From Alphaproteobacteria bacterium (GTDB lineage Bacteria; Pseudomonadota; Alphaproteobacteria; Rhodobacterales; Rhodobacteraceae), in contig JAUHZO010000012.1 in NCBI GenBank assembly GCA_030425925.1, forward strand, positions 62,001 through 126,000: 64,000 nt of DNA. The letters are read 5' to 3'. Of this stretch, positions 34,149 through 42,503 are shown piece by piece. Position numbers and translations under genes: made by a program. How positions within the stretch are numbered: the stretch's first letter is position 1; every line of letters starts with the position of its first letter. The notes under the pieces were generated by a model. It searched no databases, had not been told where the DNA came from, and saw nothing but the letters and a program-made list of their open reading frames with translations.

Positions 34149-35399
34149 TCAGGCGGCCTGCGGATCCCTGGGGCGCAGGGCGAGCCAGATCAGCGCGCCG
34201 CCGGCGAGGGCGAGGAAGGGCGCCATGGCGAGGTTGACTGCGGTCCAGCCGGCCTCGGGCGTGCCGCCCGAGCAGTTCATAAGCCCGCCCGAGGCCAGCG
34301 AGGCCACGGTCACGCCGCCGAACACGATCAGGTCGTTGAGGCCCTGCATGCGCCCGCGCTCATGCGGGGCGTGGGCCCCGGCCAGCATCGTGGTCGCACC
34401 GATGAAGCCGAAATTCCAGCCCAGCCCCAGCAGGATCAGGGCGATGAAGAAATGCTCGAGCTCGACCCCGGAGAGCGCCACGGCCCCGGCGGCGGCGAGG
34501 ATCGCAAGGCCCGCGCCCATGATGCGTTCGACGCCGAAGCGCGCGATCAGGTGGCCGGTGAAGAAGCTGGGGGCGAACATTGCCAGCACATGCGCGGTGA
34601 CCACGTCGGCGGCATCGCCGGTTTCGAACCCGCAGCCCACCACCGCGAGCGGTGTCGAGGTCATCACCAGGTTCATCAGCGCGTAGGAGACCATCGCGCA
34701 GATCACCGCGACGGCGATGCGCGGGGTGGCCAGAAGCTCCAGCCGGGTGCGGCCGCGCGGGGCGTCCTGTGACGGCACCGGCGGCCGGGGGATGTCGAGG
34801 AACAGGAACATCAGCGAGCCCAGCACGTTCAGCACGATCACCAGCAGATAGGCCCCGGCAAAGCTGGCCACCAGCGCCGAGGGATGGTCGATGGCCCCGG
34901 TGGAGAGCTTGACCAGCTGCGGCCCGATGATGGCCGAGGCGAGCCCGCCCGCCATGACGTAGGAGATCGCCTTGGGCCGGAAGGCGTCGGAGGCGGTGTC
35001 GGCGGCGGCGAACCGGTAGAAACCCTGCGCCGACATGTAGAGCCCCGTGCAGAGCGAGCCCAGCAGGAAGACCGGGAAGGAGGCGAGGTAGAGCCCCGCC
35101 ACGCAGATCGCCCCCCCCAGCGCACCGCCTGCGGCGCCCAGGAAGAACCCGGCGCGGCGGCCAAAGCGCTGCATCACCCAGGAGAGCGGCGTGGCCGAGA
35201 GCATCGAGCCCAGCACGATGAGCGAGATCGGCAGCGTGGCGAAGCACAGATTGGTGGCCAGCGATTGCCCTGCCAGCCCGCCGATGGTGAAGATCATCGG
35301 CATCTGCGCGCCGAGGATCGCCTGGGCGAGCACCAGCACGGTGACGTTGCGCGTGGCGCGGCGCGTGGCCGGATCGGTGGAGGGGGTGGTGTCGGTCAT
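34149..35399 (-). CDS. MFS transporter
   Basis: A 416-residue carrier with about twelve hydrophobic helices and an MFS loop 2-3 pattern (WVMQRFGRRAGFFLG). The central loop is around residues 200-220 (RPPVPSQDAPRGRTRLE). Start at 35399 is chosen because MTDTTPS follows GAG upstream and the extra open frame to 35480 runs through a hairpin. No substrate clue in the neighbours. Confidence 0.85.
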   Translation of the reverse strand: MTDTTPSTDPATRRATRNVTVLVLAQAILGAQMPMIFTIGGLAGQSLATNLCFATLPISLIVLGSMLSATPLSWVMQRFGRRAGFFLGAAGGALGGAICVAGLYLASFPVFLLGSLCTGLYMSAQGFYRFAAADTASDAFRPKAISYVMAGGLASAIIGPQLVKLSTGAIDHPSALVASFAGAYLLVIVLNVLGSLMFLFLDIPRPPVPSQDAPRGRTRLELLATPRIAVAVICAMVSYALMNLVMTSTPLAVVGCGFETGDAADVVTAHVLAMFAPSFFTGHLIARFGVERIMGAGLAILAAAGAVALSGVELEHFFIALILLGLGWNFGFIGATTMLAGAHAPHERGRMQGLNDLIVFGGVTVASLASGGLMNCSGGTPEAGWTAVNLAMAPFLALAGGALIWLALRPRDPQAA

Positions 35400-35460
35400 G
35401 TGTGTCTCGGTACGGCGGCGCGCGACAGATCGCAAGAGGGGAATGTGGGGGGCGGCGCGC

Positions 35461-35485
35461 GATGGGTGCGGAGCACCCATCCTAC
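35461..35485. repeat. Hairpin with CTAC tail upstream of the MFS gene
   Basis: Perfect stem GATGGGTGC-GGA-GCACCCATC (35461-35481) followed by CTAC (35482-35485). Same layout as the other CTAC-tailed hairpins, with a different stem sequence. Confidence 0.7.
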
Positions 35486-35571
35486 GGGGCGCGGCGGTTG
35501 CGGGGCGGTCCGGGGGGCGGGGCGATCCGCTGGGCCTGGGCGTCGGCTTCCGGACTCACCAGAACGAAGAC

Positions 35572-35739
35572 CTTCGTTCCAAGGCCGACCCTCGCCCGAG
35601 CCGTGCCTGACCGAGGCTCTTGACCGCCCCAAGGAAAATAGCCGTCTCCCCGCAAGCGGGGGCCCTCGGCGATTTTCCTTGGCCCGGTCAAGCGCCCCGG
35701 TCCGTCAGGCCCCAGGCGAGGGACGGCTCCGGAACGAAG
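35572..35739. repeat. Long imperfect inverted repeat, possible structured RNA or decayed mobile element
   Basis: Arms 35572-35644 and 35667-35739 are 73 bases each and align as reverse complements without a gap; by hand 58 of 73 positions match. The 22-base centre holds its own small hairpin (CCCCG/CGGGG). A shorter perfect hairpin (35562-35569/35572-35579) sits at the outer left edge and CACCAG/CTGGTG extend the pairing outward (35557 and 35753). It fills most of the 384-base gap between the divergent MFS and cobK genes. I do not recognise an RNA family. Confidence 0.8.
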
Positions 35740-35783
35740 ATCAGCCGCTGGTGTCGCGGCGCGCGGGCGGATAGGAGGGGGAC

Positions 35784-36455
35784 ATGGGCAGGGTGGTGAT
35801 CGTTGGCGGATCGGTGGAGGCCTGGGACCTGGCGCAGGCCGTGCCCGGGGCGCATGTGGTCTTGCCCGGGGCCGAGCGGGTGGCGCGGGACTGGCCCGGC
35901 GCGGTGACATCCGGGCTGCCTGCGCGGTTCGAACCGGATGACCTTGTCGTGGAGGCTGCGCATCCTTGCGATGCGGCCACGGCCCTTGCCGTGGCGGCGC
36001 GCGTGTATGGCCGGCATCTGCAGCTGGTGCGGCCGGCCTGGCGGCCGGGGCCACGGGATCGCTGGCGGATGGTGCGCGACATGCGTGCCGCGCGCGCGGC
36101 TCTGCCCGCCGGGGCAAGGGTGCTGGTGACCACAGGGCGGGCGGATCTGGTGGCCCTGCGCGGGGTCAGGGCGCGGCTGCTTGTGCGGCAGCTGGGTGCG
36201 GGGCCGATGCCGCTGGGCCGGGCCTTGCTCGGCGTGGGGCCGTTTGACGCGGCGCAGGAGTTGCAGCTTTTGCGTCGGGAACGGATCGACATGATCCTGA
36301 CGCGCAATGCAGGCGGGGCCGGCGGCTGGCCCAAGCTGGAGGCGGCGCGCCGGCTGGGTCTGCCGGTGGTGATGGTGGCGCGGCCGGCGCGGCCCCTGGG
36401 CGCACGGGTGGCCCATGTGGAGGAGGCGCTGGCATGGCTGCAGCGGAACGGTTGA
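35784..36455 (+). CDS. cobK: Precorrin-6A reductase-like protein (CobK/CbiJ family)
   Basis: CobK reduces precorrin-6A in aerobic cobalamin synthesis. This 223-residue protein matches the C-terminal half well (GARVLVTTGRADL, GVGPFDAAQELQLL, ILTRNAGGAGGWPKLEAARRLGLPVVMVARP). The first half is shorter than usual: the family D-A-T-H-P-F block is replaced by E-A-A-H-P-C. No other cobalamin gene is near. AGGAGG precedes the ATG. It overlaps the AlkA-like gene by 22 bp. It may be a diverged paralogue. Confidence 0.75.
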   Translation: MGRVVIVGGSVEAWDLAQAVPGAHVVLPGAERVARDWPGAVTSGLPARFEPDDLVVEAAHPCDAATALAVAARVYGRHLQLVRPAWRPGPRDRWRMVRDMRAARAALPAGARVLVTTGRADLVALRGVRARLLVRQLGAGPMPLGRALLGVGPFDAAQELQLLRRERIDMILTRNAGGAGGWPKLEAARRLGLPVVMVARPARPLGARVAHVEEALAWLQRNG

Positions 36456-37069
36456 TTCGGGATGATGGCTGCGTCGCCGAAGGCGCGGCCTGGCTGGCCG
36501 GTGCCGAGCCGCGCTTTGCCGCGGCGCTGGCGGCCACGGGGCCCTTGCCGCTGCGTCTGCGGCCGGACGGGTTTGCCCAGCTTCTCCAGGCGATCGTCAG
36601 CCAGCAGGTCAGCGTGGCCTCGGCCCGGGCGATCTGGACGCGGCTGGAGGCGGCGGGTGCGGTCTCTCCCGGGGCGGTGCTGGCGCAGGGCCCGGACGGG
36701 CTGCGCGCGCTGGGCCTGTCGCGGCAGAAGGCGGCCTATGCCTGCGCGCTGGCCGAGGCGGGGATCGACTATGCCGCCTTGCGCGACGCGCCGACCGACG
36801 AGGTGATCGCGACGCTGGTCGCCGTGAAGGGCATCGGCGTCTGGACCGCCGAGATCTACGCCATGTTCAGCCTGGGCCGGGCCGATGTCTTTGCGCCGGG
36901 CGACCTTGCCTTGCAGGAAGGCGCGCGGATCCTGTTCGATCTGGACGCGCGGCCCAGGGAACGTGCCCTGCGCGAGATGGCCGCGGCATGGCGGCCCTGG
37001 CGATCGGTTGCGGCGCGCGCGCTCTGGGCCTACTACCATGTCGTCAAACAGCGGGAGGGCACCTTATGA
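36434..37069 (+). CDS. DNA-3-methyladenine glycosylase 2-like (AlkA family)
   Basis: A 211-residue HhH-GPD glycosylase that would remove alkylated bases from DNA. It has LLQAIVSQQVSVASARAIWTRL, the helix-hairpin-helix VAVKGIGVWTAEIYAMFSLG, and the catalytic aspartate in VFAPGDLALQEG. It lacks the N-terminal Ada-like domain. Overlaps the cobK-like gene at its start and the esterase gene at its end (ATGA), giving a coupled three-gene unit of mixed function. Confidence 0.88.
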   Translation: MAAAERLIRDDGCVAEGAAWLAGAEPRFAAALAATGPLPLRLRPDGFAQLLQAIVSQQVSVASARAIWTRLEAAGAVSPGAVLAQGPDGLRALGLSRQKAAYACALAEAGIDYAALRDAPTDEVIATLVAVKGIGVWTAEIYAMFSLGRADVFAPGDLALQEGARILFDLDARPRERALREMAAAWRPWRSVAARALWAYYHVVKQREGTL

Positions 37070-37731
37070 CACGCGTCTTGACCACCGGCCGCAAGGCCCC
37101 GGTTTCGGGGGAGCTGCGGTCTTGTGTCGTCTTCCTGCATGGCTATGGCGCAAATGGCGCGGACCTTCTGGGCCTTGCCGACCCGCTGGGCGAGCATCTG
37201 CCGGACACGCTGTTCGTGGCCCCCGACGCGCCCGAGGCCTGCGCCGGCGCACCGTTCGGGTTCCAGTGGTTCCCGATCCCGTGGATCGACGGGTCGTCCG
37301 AGGAAGAGGCGATGGCGGGCATGGCCCGCGCGGTGGACGACCTGAACGCGTATCTCGATGCGCTGATGGTCGACGAGGACCTGCTGCCGGAACAGGTGGC
37401 CCTGTTCGGCTTTTCCCAGGGCACGATGATGAGCCTGCACGTGGCCCCGCGGCGCGAGGACGAACTGGCCGGTGTGGTGGGCTTTTCCGGGCGGCTTCTG
37501 GCACCGGAACTGCTGGGGGACGAGGTGGTCAGCCGCCCGCCGGTGCTGCTGGTGCATGGCGACCAGGATGACGTGGTGCCGGTCCAGTCCATGCCGCAGG
37601 CGGCCGAGGCGCTGCAGGGGGCGGGCTGGAAAGAGGTCTATGCCCATGTGATGGAAGGCACCGCGCATGGGATCGCGCCGGACGGGCTGGGCGTGGCGCT
37701 GGCCTTTCTGCGGGACAAGTGCGGGTTCTGA
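37066..37731 (+). CDS. Alpha/beta hydrolase, phospholipase/carboxylesterase type
   Basis: A 221-residue serine hydrolase: oxyanion region VVFLHGYGANGADL, nucleophile elbow G-F-S-Q-G (about residue 123), acid in VHGDQDDVVP, and histidine in GTAHGIAPDG. It belongs to the YpfH/carboxylesterase group acting on short or lysophospholipid esters. The ATG lies in the stop of the AlkA-like gene. Confidence 0.88.
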   Translation: MTRVLTTGRKAPVSGELRSCVVFLHGYGANGADLLGLADPLGEHLPDTLFVAPDAPEACAGAPFGFQWFPIPWIDGSSEEEAMAGMARAVDDLNAYLDALMVDEDLLPEQVALFGFSQGTMMSLHVAPRREDELAGVVGFSGRLLAPELLGDEVVSRPPVLLVHGDQDDVVPVQSMPQAAEALQGAGWKEVYAHVMEGTAHGIAPDGLGVALAFLRDKCGF

Positions 37732-37769
37732 AGCGGCTACGAAATGGCCCGGATCGCGCATGCCAGGGC

Positions 37770-37801
37770 TGTGGATAACCGCAGGGAGGGCGTGTGGACA
37801 A
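37770..37801 (+). other. Two DnaA-box-like 9-mers
   Basis: TGTGGATAA (37770-37778) is the exact complement of the DnaA consensus TTATCCACA, and TGTGGACAA (37793-37801) differs by one base. Same orientation, 23 bases apart, in the 256-base gap upstream of the HNH gene. No AT-rich unwinding region or replication gene is visible. Confidence 0.35.
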
Positions 37802-37987
37802 CCCGCCGCGAGGCAAGACGTGTGCTTGTCACGTTGCCGTAACAGAATCGTCGTACTCAGTGATCCAAACACTGCATCTAGCGGGACTTGCCTTGGGCGG
37901 AACGCGAGATATAGTGAAGGGCACTGGGGCGGGTCCCCCGTTCCGGTCGCTGAAATCAAGGCGGGCAGAGCGGAGCACGAGTCTTTC

Positions 37988-38572
37988 ATGGACGGCGACT
38001 TCAGAACAACTTTCGTGCGCGAACCGGGCGCGCTCAAACACCATCCGGCTTTGGTGCTGAACGCGGATTATCGCCCGCTGTCCTATTACCCGCTGAGCCT
38101 CTGGCCCTGGCAGGACGCGGTCAAGGCCGCGTTCCTCGACCGGGTCGACATCGTCGCCGAATATGACGAGGTGGTGCGCAGTCCGAGCATGACGATCAGG
38201 ATACCCAGCGTGGTGGTCCTGAAAGATTTCGTCAAACCTCAAAAGCGCGTGGCCTTCACGCGCTTTAATTTATTTCTGAGGGACGAATTCCGCTGCCAGT
38301 ATTGCGGATCGAAGGGCGAGCTGACCTTTGACCACGTTGTGCCGCGCGCCTCGGGCGGGGTGACCAGCTGGGAAAACGTGGTGGCCGCCTGCGCGCCGTG
38401 CAACCTGCGCAAAGGCTCCAAGAGCCTGCGCCAGGCGAACATGTCGCTGCGCAAGGTGCCGCGCCAACCCGGCGCGCAGGAGCTGCTGAACATGGGCCGC
38501 AAGTTCCCGCCCAACCACCTGCACGAAAGCTGGCTGGACTTCCTGTACTGGGATGCCGAGCTGGAAGCGTAG
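37988..38572 (+). CDS. HNH endonuclease
   Basis: A 194-residue protein with an HNH fold: two C-x2-C pairs (CQYCG and CAPCN), the core FDHVVPRASGGVTSWENVVAAC with H and N, and a long N-terminal domain (ALVLNADYRPLSYYPLSLWPWQDAVKAAF). This widespread chromosomal type is not linked to phage here; its job is unknown. The ATG at 37988 has only a weak ribosome site. Inside the gene (38242-38275) a perfect stem is followed by a T-rich run with rare codons. Confidence 0.88.
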   Translation: MDGDFRTTFVREPGALKHHPALVLNADYRPLSYYPLSLWPWQDAVKAAFLDRVDIVAEYDEVVRSPSMTIRIPSVVVLKDFVKPQKRVAFTRFNLFLRDEFRCQYCGSKGELTFDHVVPRASGGVTSWENVVAACAPCNLRKGSKSLRQANMSLRKVPRQPGAQELLNMGRKFPPNHLHESWLDFLYWDAELEA

Positions 38573-38581
38573 CGCCGAGGC

Positions 38582-39334
38582 CTACAGCCCCAGAAACGCG
38601 TCCAGCAGCTTGCGGCTGGTGTCCGGCGCGTCGGCGGCAAGCCTTGCCAGCTGGCAGGCCCCCCAGTTCTGGTTGACCGAAACCGTCATGACCACCTGCA
38701 ACCCGTTGCCATGGGCGGAAAAATCGGGGCCGGAATCGATCCGCGGATCCAGCGCGCGGGTCTGCGGCGTGTCGGGCAGGTCCACCGTGTGGCGGCCGGC
38801 GAATTGTGCGCCCAGATCGGCGGCAAGCCGTTCGAACTCGCCGGGGAAGTTGCGGATATTGACCAGCGCGTAGTCCAGCGTCAGGCGGTTGGCGTTCCCG
38901 TCCCAGCGCGGGGTCACGCGGAACTCCACCGTCTTGGTGTCCTGGAACAGCTTGGTCTTGACGGTGTCGAACAGCACCTTGATATGCGCCCAGCTTTCGA
39001 ACCGCACCCGGGTCGACAGCAGCGTGCTGCCATCGGCGGCGACATCTCTGGCATGGGTGGGGCCAACCCAGTACAGCCGCGCCTCGTTGCTGCCCATGTT
39101 GCCGCGGGCGCGGGCCAGCGCGTCGAGATCGCTCCAGAGCGCGGGGGCGCGCACGATGCCGCTGAGATGGCAGCGCCCGTCGCGGAACTCGGCTTCGGTG
39201 AGGCTGAGCGTGCCCTGCACCGGGCTGCCGGGGGCAAAGGCGCTGATGGGCCAGACGGCCTCTTGCGCCGCAAGGGGCGTGGCGCAGGCCAGCCCGAAGA
39301 AGACGGCAAGGGGGCGCAGGATCGGCGTGGACAT
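38582..39334 (-). CDS. Exported protein of unknown function
   Basis: A 250-residue protein with a signal peptide (LRPLAVFFGLACATPLAAQ) and a beta-rich mature part with two cysteines (RCHLSG and GACQLA), VRFESWAHIKVLF and FRVTPRWDGN. I do not recognise the family. It starts 3 bases after the stop of the upstream gene at 39338, so the two form one transcription unit. Confidence 0.65.
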   Translation of the reverse strand: MSTPILRPLAVFFGLACATPLAAQEAVWPISAFAPGSPVQGTLSLTEAEFRDGRCHLSGIVRAPALWSDLDALARARGNMGSNEARLYWVGPTHARDVAADGSTLLSTRVRFESWAHIKVLFDTVKTKLFQDTKTVEFRVTPRWDGNANRLTLDYALVNIRNFPGEFERLAADLGAQFAGRHTVDLPDTPQTRALDPRIDSGPDFSAHGNGLQVVMTVSVNQNWGACQLARLAADAPDTSRKLLDAFLGL

Positions 39335-39337
39335 GGG

Positions 39338-40468
39338 TCAGCTCTTGCTCCGCGTTATGACAATCAGGGCCTGGACGACGGTATCGAAATGGGCGCTGTC
39401 AAGCGATAGCGAAAGGCTGTTGACCGGAAACTCCCGCCCGGCGCGCCCCGGCAGGATCACGTTTTGGGCACGGTAGGTGGCAAATGTGGTGATCCCGCCT
39501 TCGAACATGAAGCTTTCGTCCAGCGTGCGGGTGAATTTCCCGGTGATGTCGGTGGCGTCATAGCCGGAGATCTGCAGCAGATCGCCCAGATCGTCCGGCG
39601 CGTTGAACGGCACCGACAGGGCCGCCCCGGTGGAGTGGGCGATTTGCGAGAGCGTGTCGCGGTCGGCCTGCGTCAGCCCCGGATCGGCCAGCGTGAACTG
39701 CGCGCTGAGCAGGCGGGCCATGAGCGTGCTGTCGGTGCGGTGCGCGGCCAGCGCCACGTGCAGGTCGACCTTCTGATCGGGGGCGATCCCGAACACCATG
39801 GTGCGGGTCTGGCTGCCCGCGCTGGCAATGGCGGCCTTCTGCACGTTTTCCACGTCCTGCGGCAGGATTTCCACCCGCGTCGGCAGGCCGGTGGCGGGGT
39901 CGGTGGTAAACAGGCCCGAATAGTCGGCGGTGACCGGGCCCAGTTCGACCTCGCGCGCGAACAGGATGCGGCCCTGCACGGTGGTCAGCAGTGCGTCATG
40001 TGCGGCGTTGCCGGGGCGCGAGATCAGCTTGCCCATGGAATGGCCCAGCATGTCGGCCATGCGCCGCTCGCCTCGCTGGCGCAGATCGTCTAGCGGAATG
40101 CCCACATCCTCGCGCAGGGCTTCGGACAGGGCGACTTCGGTGCCCAGGGCCTTGTGCACGGTGCGCAGCACCACCGGGTTGTTCCAGTATTGCGCGGCCC
40201 AGCCCACGATCATCACTGTCAAGGGGGCCAGAATGGTGATGACGGGGGTCAGCACCTCGATCCGCTTGTACCAGGGCAGGGCGGCCTGCGCCTTGAGCGG
40301 GGCAAGGTCGCTTTCGCGGATCGCCGCGCGATCCAGCGCGTAAAGGTCTTCCTTGCGGGCCAGCCGGGACAGTTCGACCTTGAGATCGTCGATCTCTTTC
40401 TCCAGCGCCTTGCTGCGCTCTTCGGCGCGGGCCAGTTTCGCGCGCAACTTGGGGAAGGGGCCGATCAA
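39338..40468 (-). CDS. Membrane protein with N-terminal coiled coil, unknown
   Basis: About 376 residues: a charged coiled coil (KLARAEERSKALEKEIDDLK) near the N-terminus, one hydrophobic helix (VLTPVITILAPLTVMIVGWAA) and a long C-terminal domain with GLPTRVEILPQDVENVQ and TDITGKFTRTLDESFMFEGG. Start is uncertain: TTG at 40468 has AGGA upstream; TTG at 40525 gives a longer, less protein-like lead. The C-terminal domain is probably on the far side of the membrane, where the exported partner at 38582-39334 would also be. Confidence 0.65.
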   Translation of the reverse strand: MIGPFPKLRAKLARAEERSKALEKEIDDLKVELSRLARKEDLYALDRAAIRESDLAPLKAQAALPWYKRIEVLTPVITILAPLTVMIVGWAAQYWNNPVVLRTVHKALGTEVALSEALREDVGIPLDDLRQRGERRMADMLGHSMGKLISRPGNAAHDALLTTVQGRILFAREVELGPVTADYSGLFTTDPATGLPTRVEILPQDVENVQKAAIASAGSQTRTMVFGIAPDQKVDLHVALAAHRTDSTLMARLLSAQFTLADPGLTQADRDTLSQIAHSTGAALSVPFNAPDDLGDLLQISGYDATDITGKFTRTLDESFMFEGGITTFATYRAQNVILPGRAGREFPVNSLSLSLDSAHFDTVVQALIVITRSKS

Positions 40469-40586
40469 GGGCGTATCCTGATGCCGAAGGGGCCGAACGC
40501 GGCCAGACCAAAGGGGGTATTGCAATCAAGAAGAGCATACCAGCAAAGCGGCGCGCGTCAAAGGCGCAGAGCCGGGGCGGGCCACG

Positions 40587-40612
40587 AAAAACGCCGCGGC
40601 AGGGCCGCGGCG
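40587..40612 (-). terminator. Rho-independent terminator of the M23-bactofilin unit
   Basis: On the minus strand the stem CGCCGCGGC-CCT-GCCGCGGCG (40612-40592) is followed by TTTTT (40591-40587), 33 bases after the bactofilin stop. Confidence 0.85.
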
Positions 40613-40645
40613 CGTTCGGATCGGTGCGTGACCGGTGAAGGGCGT

Positions 40646-41200
40646 TCAGCCTTCGTCGTTGGTGGGCTGGGCCGTATAGGCGGGCTGGGCGGCAGGGGCC
40701 GCGGCGGCGGGCTGCGGGGCCGCCATGGCGGTCTTGGATCGGCTGCCGTTCAGCGGATCGTCCTGACGCTGCACCGAGCCTTCGAAATGCGCGCCGCTTT
40801 CGATGGCGATGGTCTTGTGGATGATGTCGCCCTCGACCCGCGCGGTGGCGGTCAGGCGGACCTTCAGGCCGCGGACACGGCCGACGATGCGGCCATTGAC
40901 CACGACGTCATCGGCGATCACCTCACCCTTGATCGTGGCGCTTTCGCCGATGGTCAGCAGGTGGGCGCGGATGTCCCCTTCGACCGTGCCTTCGACCTGG
41001 ATGTCGCCGGTGGTCTTGATGTTGCCGGTGATGTGCAGATCGTTCGACAGGGTCGACGCGGCGGGCTTGGCCTTGGGAACCGAGGACTTGAAATCGGTGC
41101 CGGTGGCAGATGTGGAAGGGCGCCCCATGTCGGAGCCCGCGGGCTTTGGCGCGTTTTCGGCGTTCGGACCGGGCTCGTTGATTTTGCTCTTAGAAAACAT
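40646..41200 (-). CDS. Bactofilin (polymer-forming cytoskeletal protein)
   Basis: A 184-residue bactofilin. Disordered N-terminus (about residues 1-50), a right-handed beta-helix core rich in short hydrophobic/glycine turns (LHITGNIKTTGDIQVEG, VEGDIRAHLLTIGESA, VVVNGRIVGRVRG), and an Ala/Pro-rich tail. Bactofilins form filaments that position cell wall enzymes. The first 11 bases overlap the end of the M23 peptidase gene, matching the functional pairing known elsewhere. An intrinsic terminator follows. Confidence 0.93.
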   Translation of the reverse strand: MFSKSKINEPGPNAENAPKPAGSDMGRPSTSATGTDFKSSVPKAKPAASTLSNDLHITGNIKTTGDIQVEGTVEGDIRAHLLTIGESATIKGEVIADDVVVNGRIVGRVRGLKVRLTATARVEGDIIHKTIAIESGAHFEGSVQRQDDPLNGSRSKTAMAAPQPAAAAPAAQPAYTAQPTNDEG

Positions 41201-42503
41201 CGTTCGCAGCCTTGATATAGATCATGGGATTGACGGGTTTGCCGCCGACACGGACTTCGTAGTGCAAATGCGTCCCGGTCGACCGTCCAGTGTTCCCCAT
41301 ATCACCGATGCGTTGCCCGCGCGAGACCCTTTGGCCGACGTTCACGCGAATTTTCGACATGTGGGCGTAGCGGGTCTCGATGCCGAACTCGTGCTGGATC
41401 TTGACCAGGCGGCCATATCCCGAGGACCAGCCGGCATGGATCACCACGCCATCGGCGGTCGAGTAGATCGGCGTGCCGTGCGGCGCGGCAAAGTCGGTGC
41501 CGGCATGCAGGCGGCCCCAGCGGTAGCCAAAGCCCGAGGTGAAGCGGAACGGGTCCTTGAGCGGCGAGGCAAAGGGCGCCTTTTGCGCCGCGATGCGGTA
41601 GAGGTTCAGCCGGTCCATCTGGTTCAGGATGCGGTTGGCGCGCTGGGTGTCCTCGGACGGCGCCTCGCCCCGGGTGGAGAAGCTGAGCGGCGCCAGCGGG
41701 CCGCCCTGGCCGGAATAGCCCTTGCGCACCTGGCTCAGGATGCTGTCGGGGTTCATGCCGGCGGCCTGGAACATCTTGTCCAGCGGCTTGACCGACACGG
41801 TCATAGCCTCTTCGAGCTGGCGGAAGATCGTGTCGTTCTTCTCTTCCATGCGCTCGATTTCGGCCTGCATCTCGGAGGCGCGGATCAGCGCCTGCTGGGC
41901 ATCGGCGACCACCTGGTCGCGTTCCTCGGCGGTGCGTGCCAGCGCCGCGGCCAGCATGTCGAGCGCGCTGTCATCGGTGCTGACGGCCCCGGCCAGCGCG
42001 GTGCCGCCCTCGGCAATCTCGGCTTCCAGCGCGGCCAGGCGCTGGGTGATGTCCTCGCGGGCCCGCATGGTGTCGCGCAGAGTGGCCTGGATCACGTCGA
42101 TCCCGGTTTCCAGTTCGCGGCGGCGGGCTTCGGATTCCAGCAGTTCGGTCTGCATGACCGACACCTGGCGCAGCGCGCTGTTGAAGCGCTCCTGCGCGGC
42201 CTGCGCCTCGGCGGCGCGGGCATCGCGTTCGGCCGAAAGCGCGTTCAGGCGCTGCTGATAGGTGATCTGTTCGCGCCGGGCCTGTTCGCGGTAGCTGCCC
42301 GCGCCGATGGAATCCATCAGCAGGATGGCGGTTGCGACGATGGTCCAGGCCACCACAAGCGTCGCGCCGACAAAGGCGACGGCCTGGGTTTCCGGTCTGA
42401 GGCGGATGAACCGCGTGTCATTGTCCGAGCGCAGAAAGAGACGACGTTCCGGAAAAAAACGCTCCAGCGCCGCATGAGTCTTGATTGCCAGACGTGTTCT
42501 CAC
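41190..42503 (-). CDS. M23 family metallopeptidase with coiled coil
   Basis: About 437 residues: cytoplasmic N-terminus, one membrane helix (FVGATLVVAWTIVATAILLMD), a long coiled coil (about residues 75-260), and a C-terminal LytM/M23 domain with zinc-ligand patterns H-A-G-T-D and H-L-H-Y-E. M23 enzymes cut peptidoglycan crosslinks; without a visible defect this one should be active. GTG at 42503 (VRTRLAIKTHAALERFFPER) fits remembered relatives; ATG at 42533 with GGGGAG is an alternative. It is translated into bactofilin, its likely localiser. Confidence 0.9.
   Translation of the reverse strand: MRTRLAIKTHAALERFFPERRLFLRSDNDTRFIRLRPETQAVAFVGATLVVAWTIVATAILLMDSIGAGSYREQARREQITYQQRLNALSAERDARAAEAQAAQERFNSALRQVSVMQTELLESEARRRELETGIDVIQATLRDTMRAREDITQRLAALEAEIAEGGTALAGAVSTDDSALDMLAAALARTAEERDQVVADAQQALIRASEMQAEIERMEEKNDTIFRQLEEAMTVSVKPLDKMFQAAGMNPDSILSQVRKGYSGQGGPLAPLSFSTRGEAPSEDTQRANRILNQMDRLNLYRIAAQKAPFASPLKDPFRFTSGFGYRWGRLHAGTDFAAPHGTPIYSTADGVVIHAGWSSGYGRLVKIQHEFGIETRYAHMSKIRVNVGQRVSRGQRIGDMGNTGRSTGTHLHYEVRVGGKPVNPMIYIKAANDVF

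Noticed and set aside
35557-35753. Long inverted repeat as a cobalamin riboswitch or 6S RNA
   Set aside because: No B12-box-like sequence was seen and the following gene is only a CobK-like orphan. The fold lacks the large central bubble expected for 6S RNA. Neither could be tested without a covariance search.
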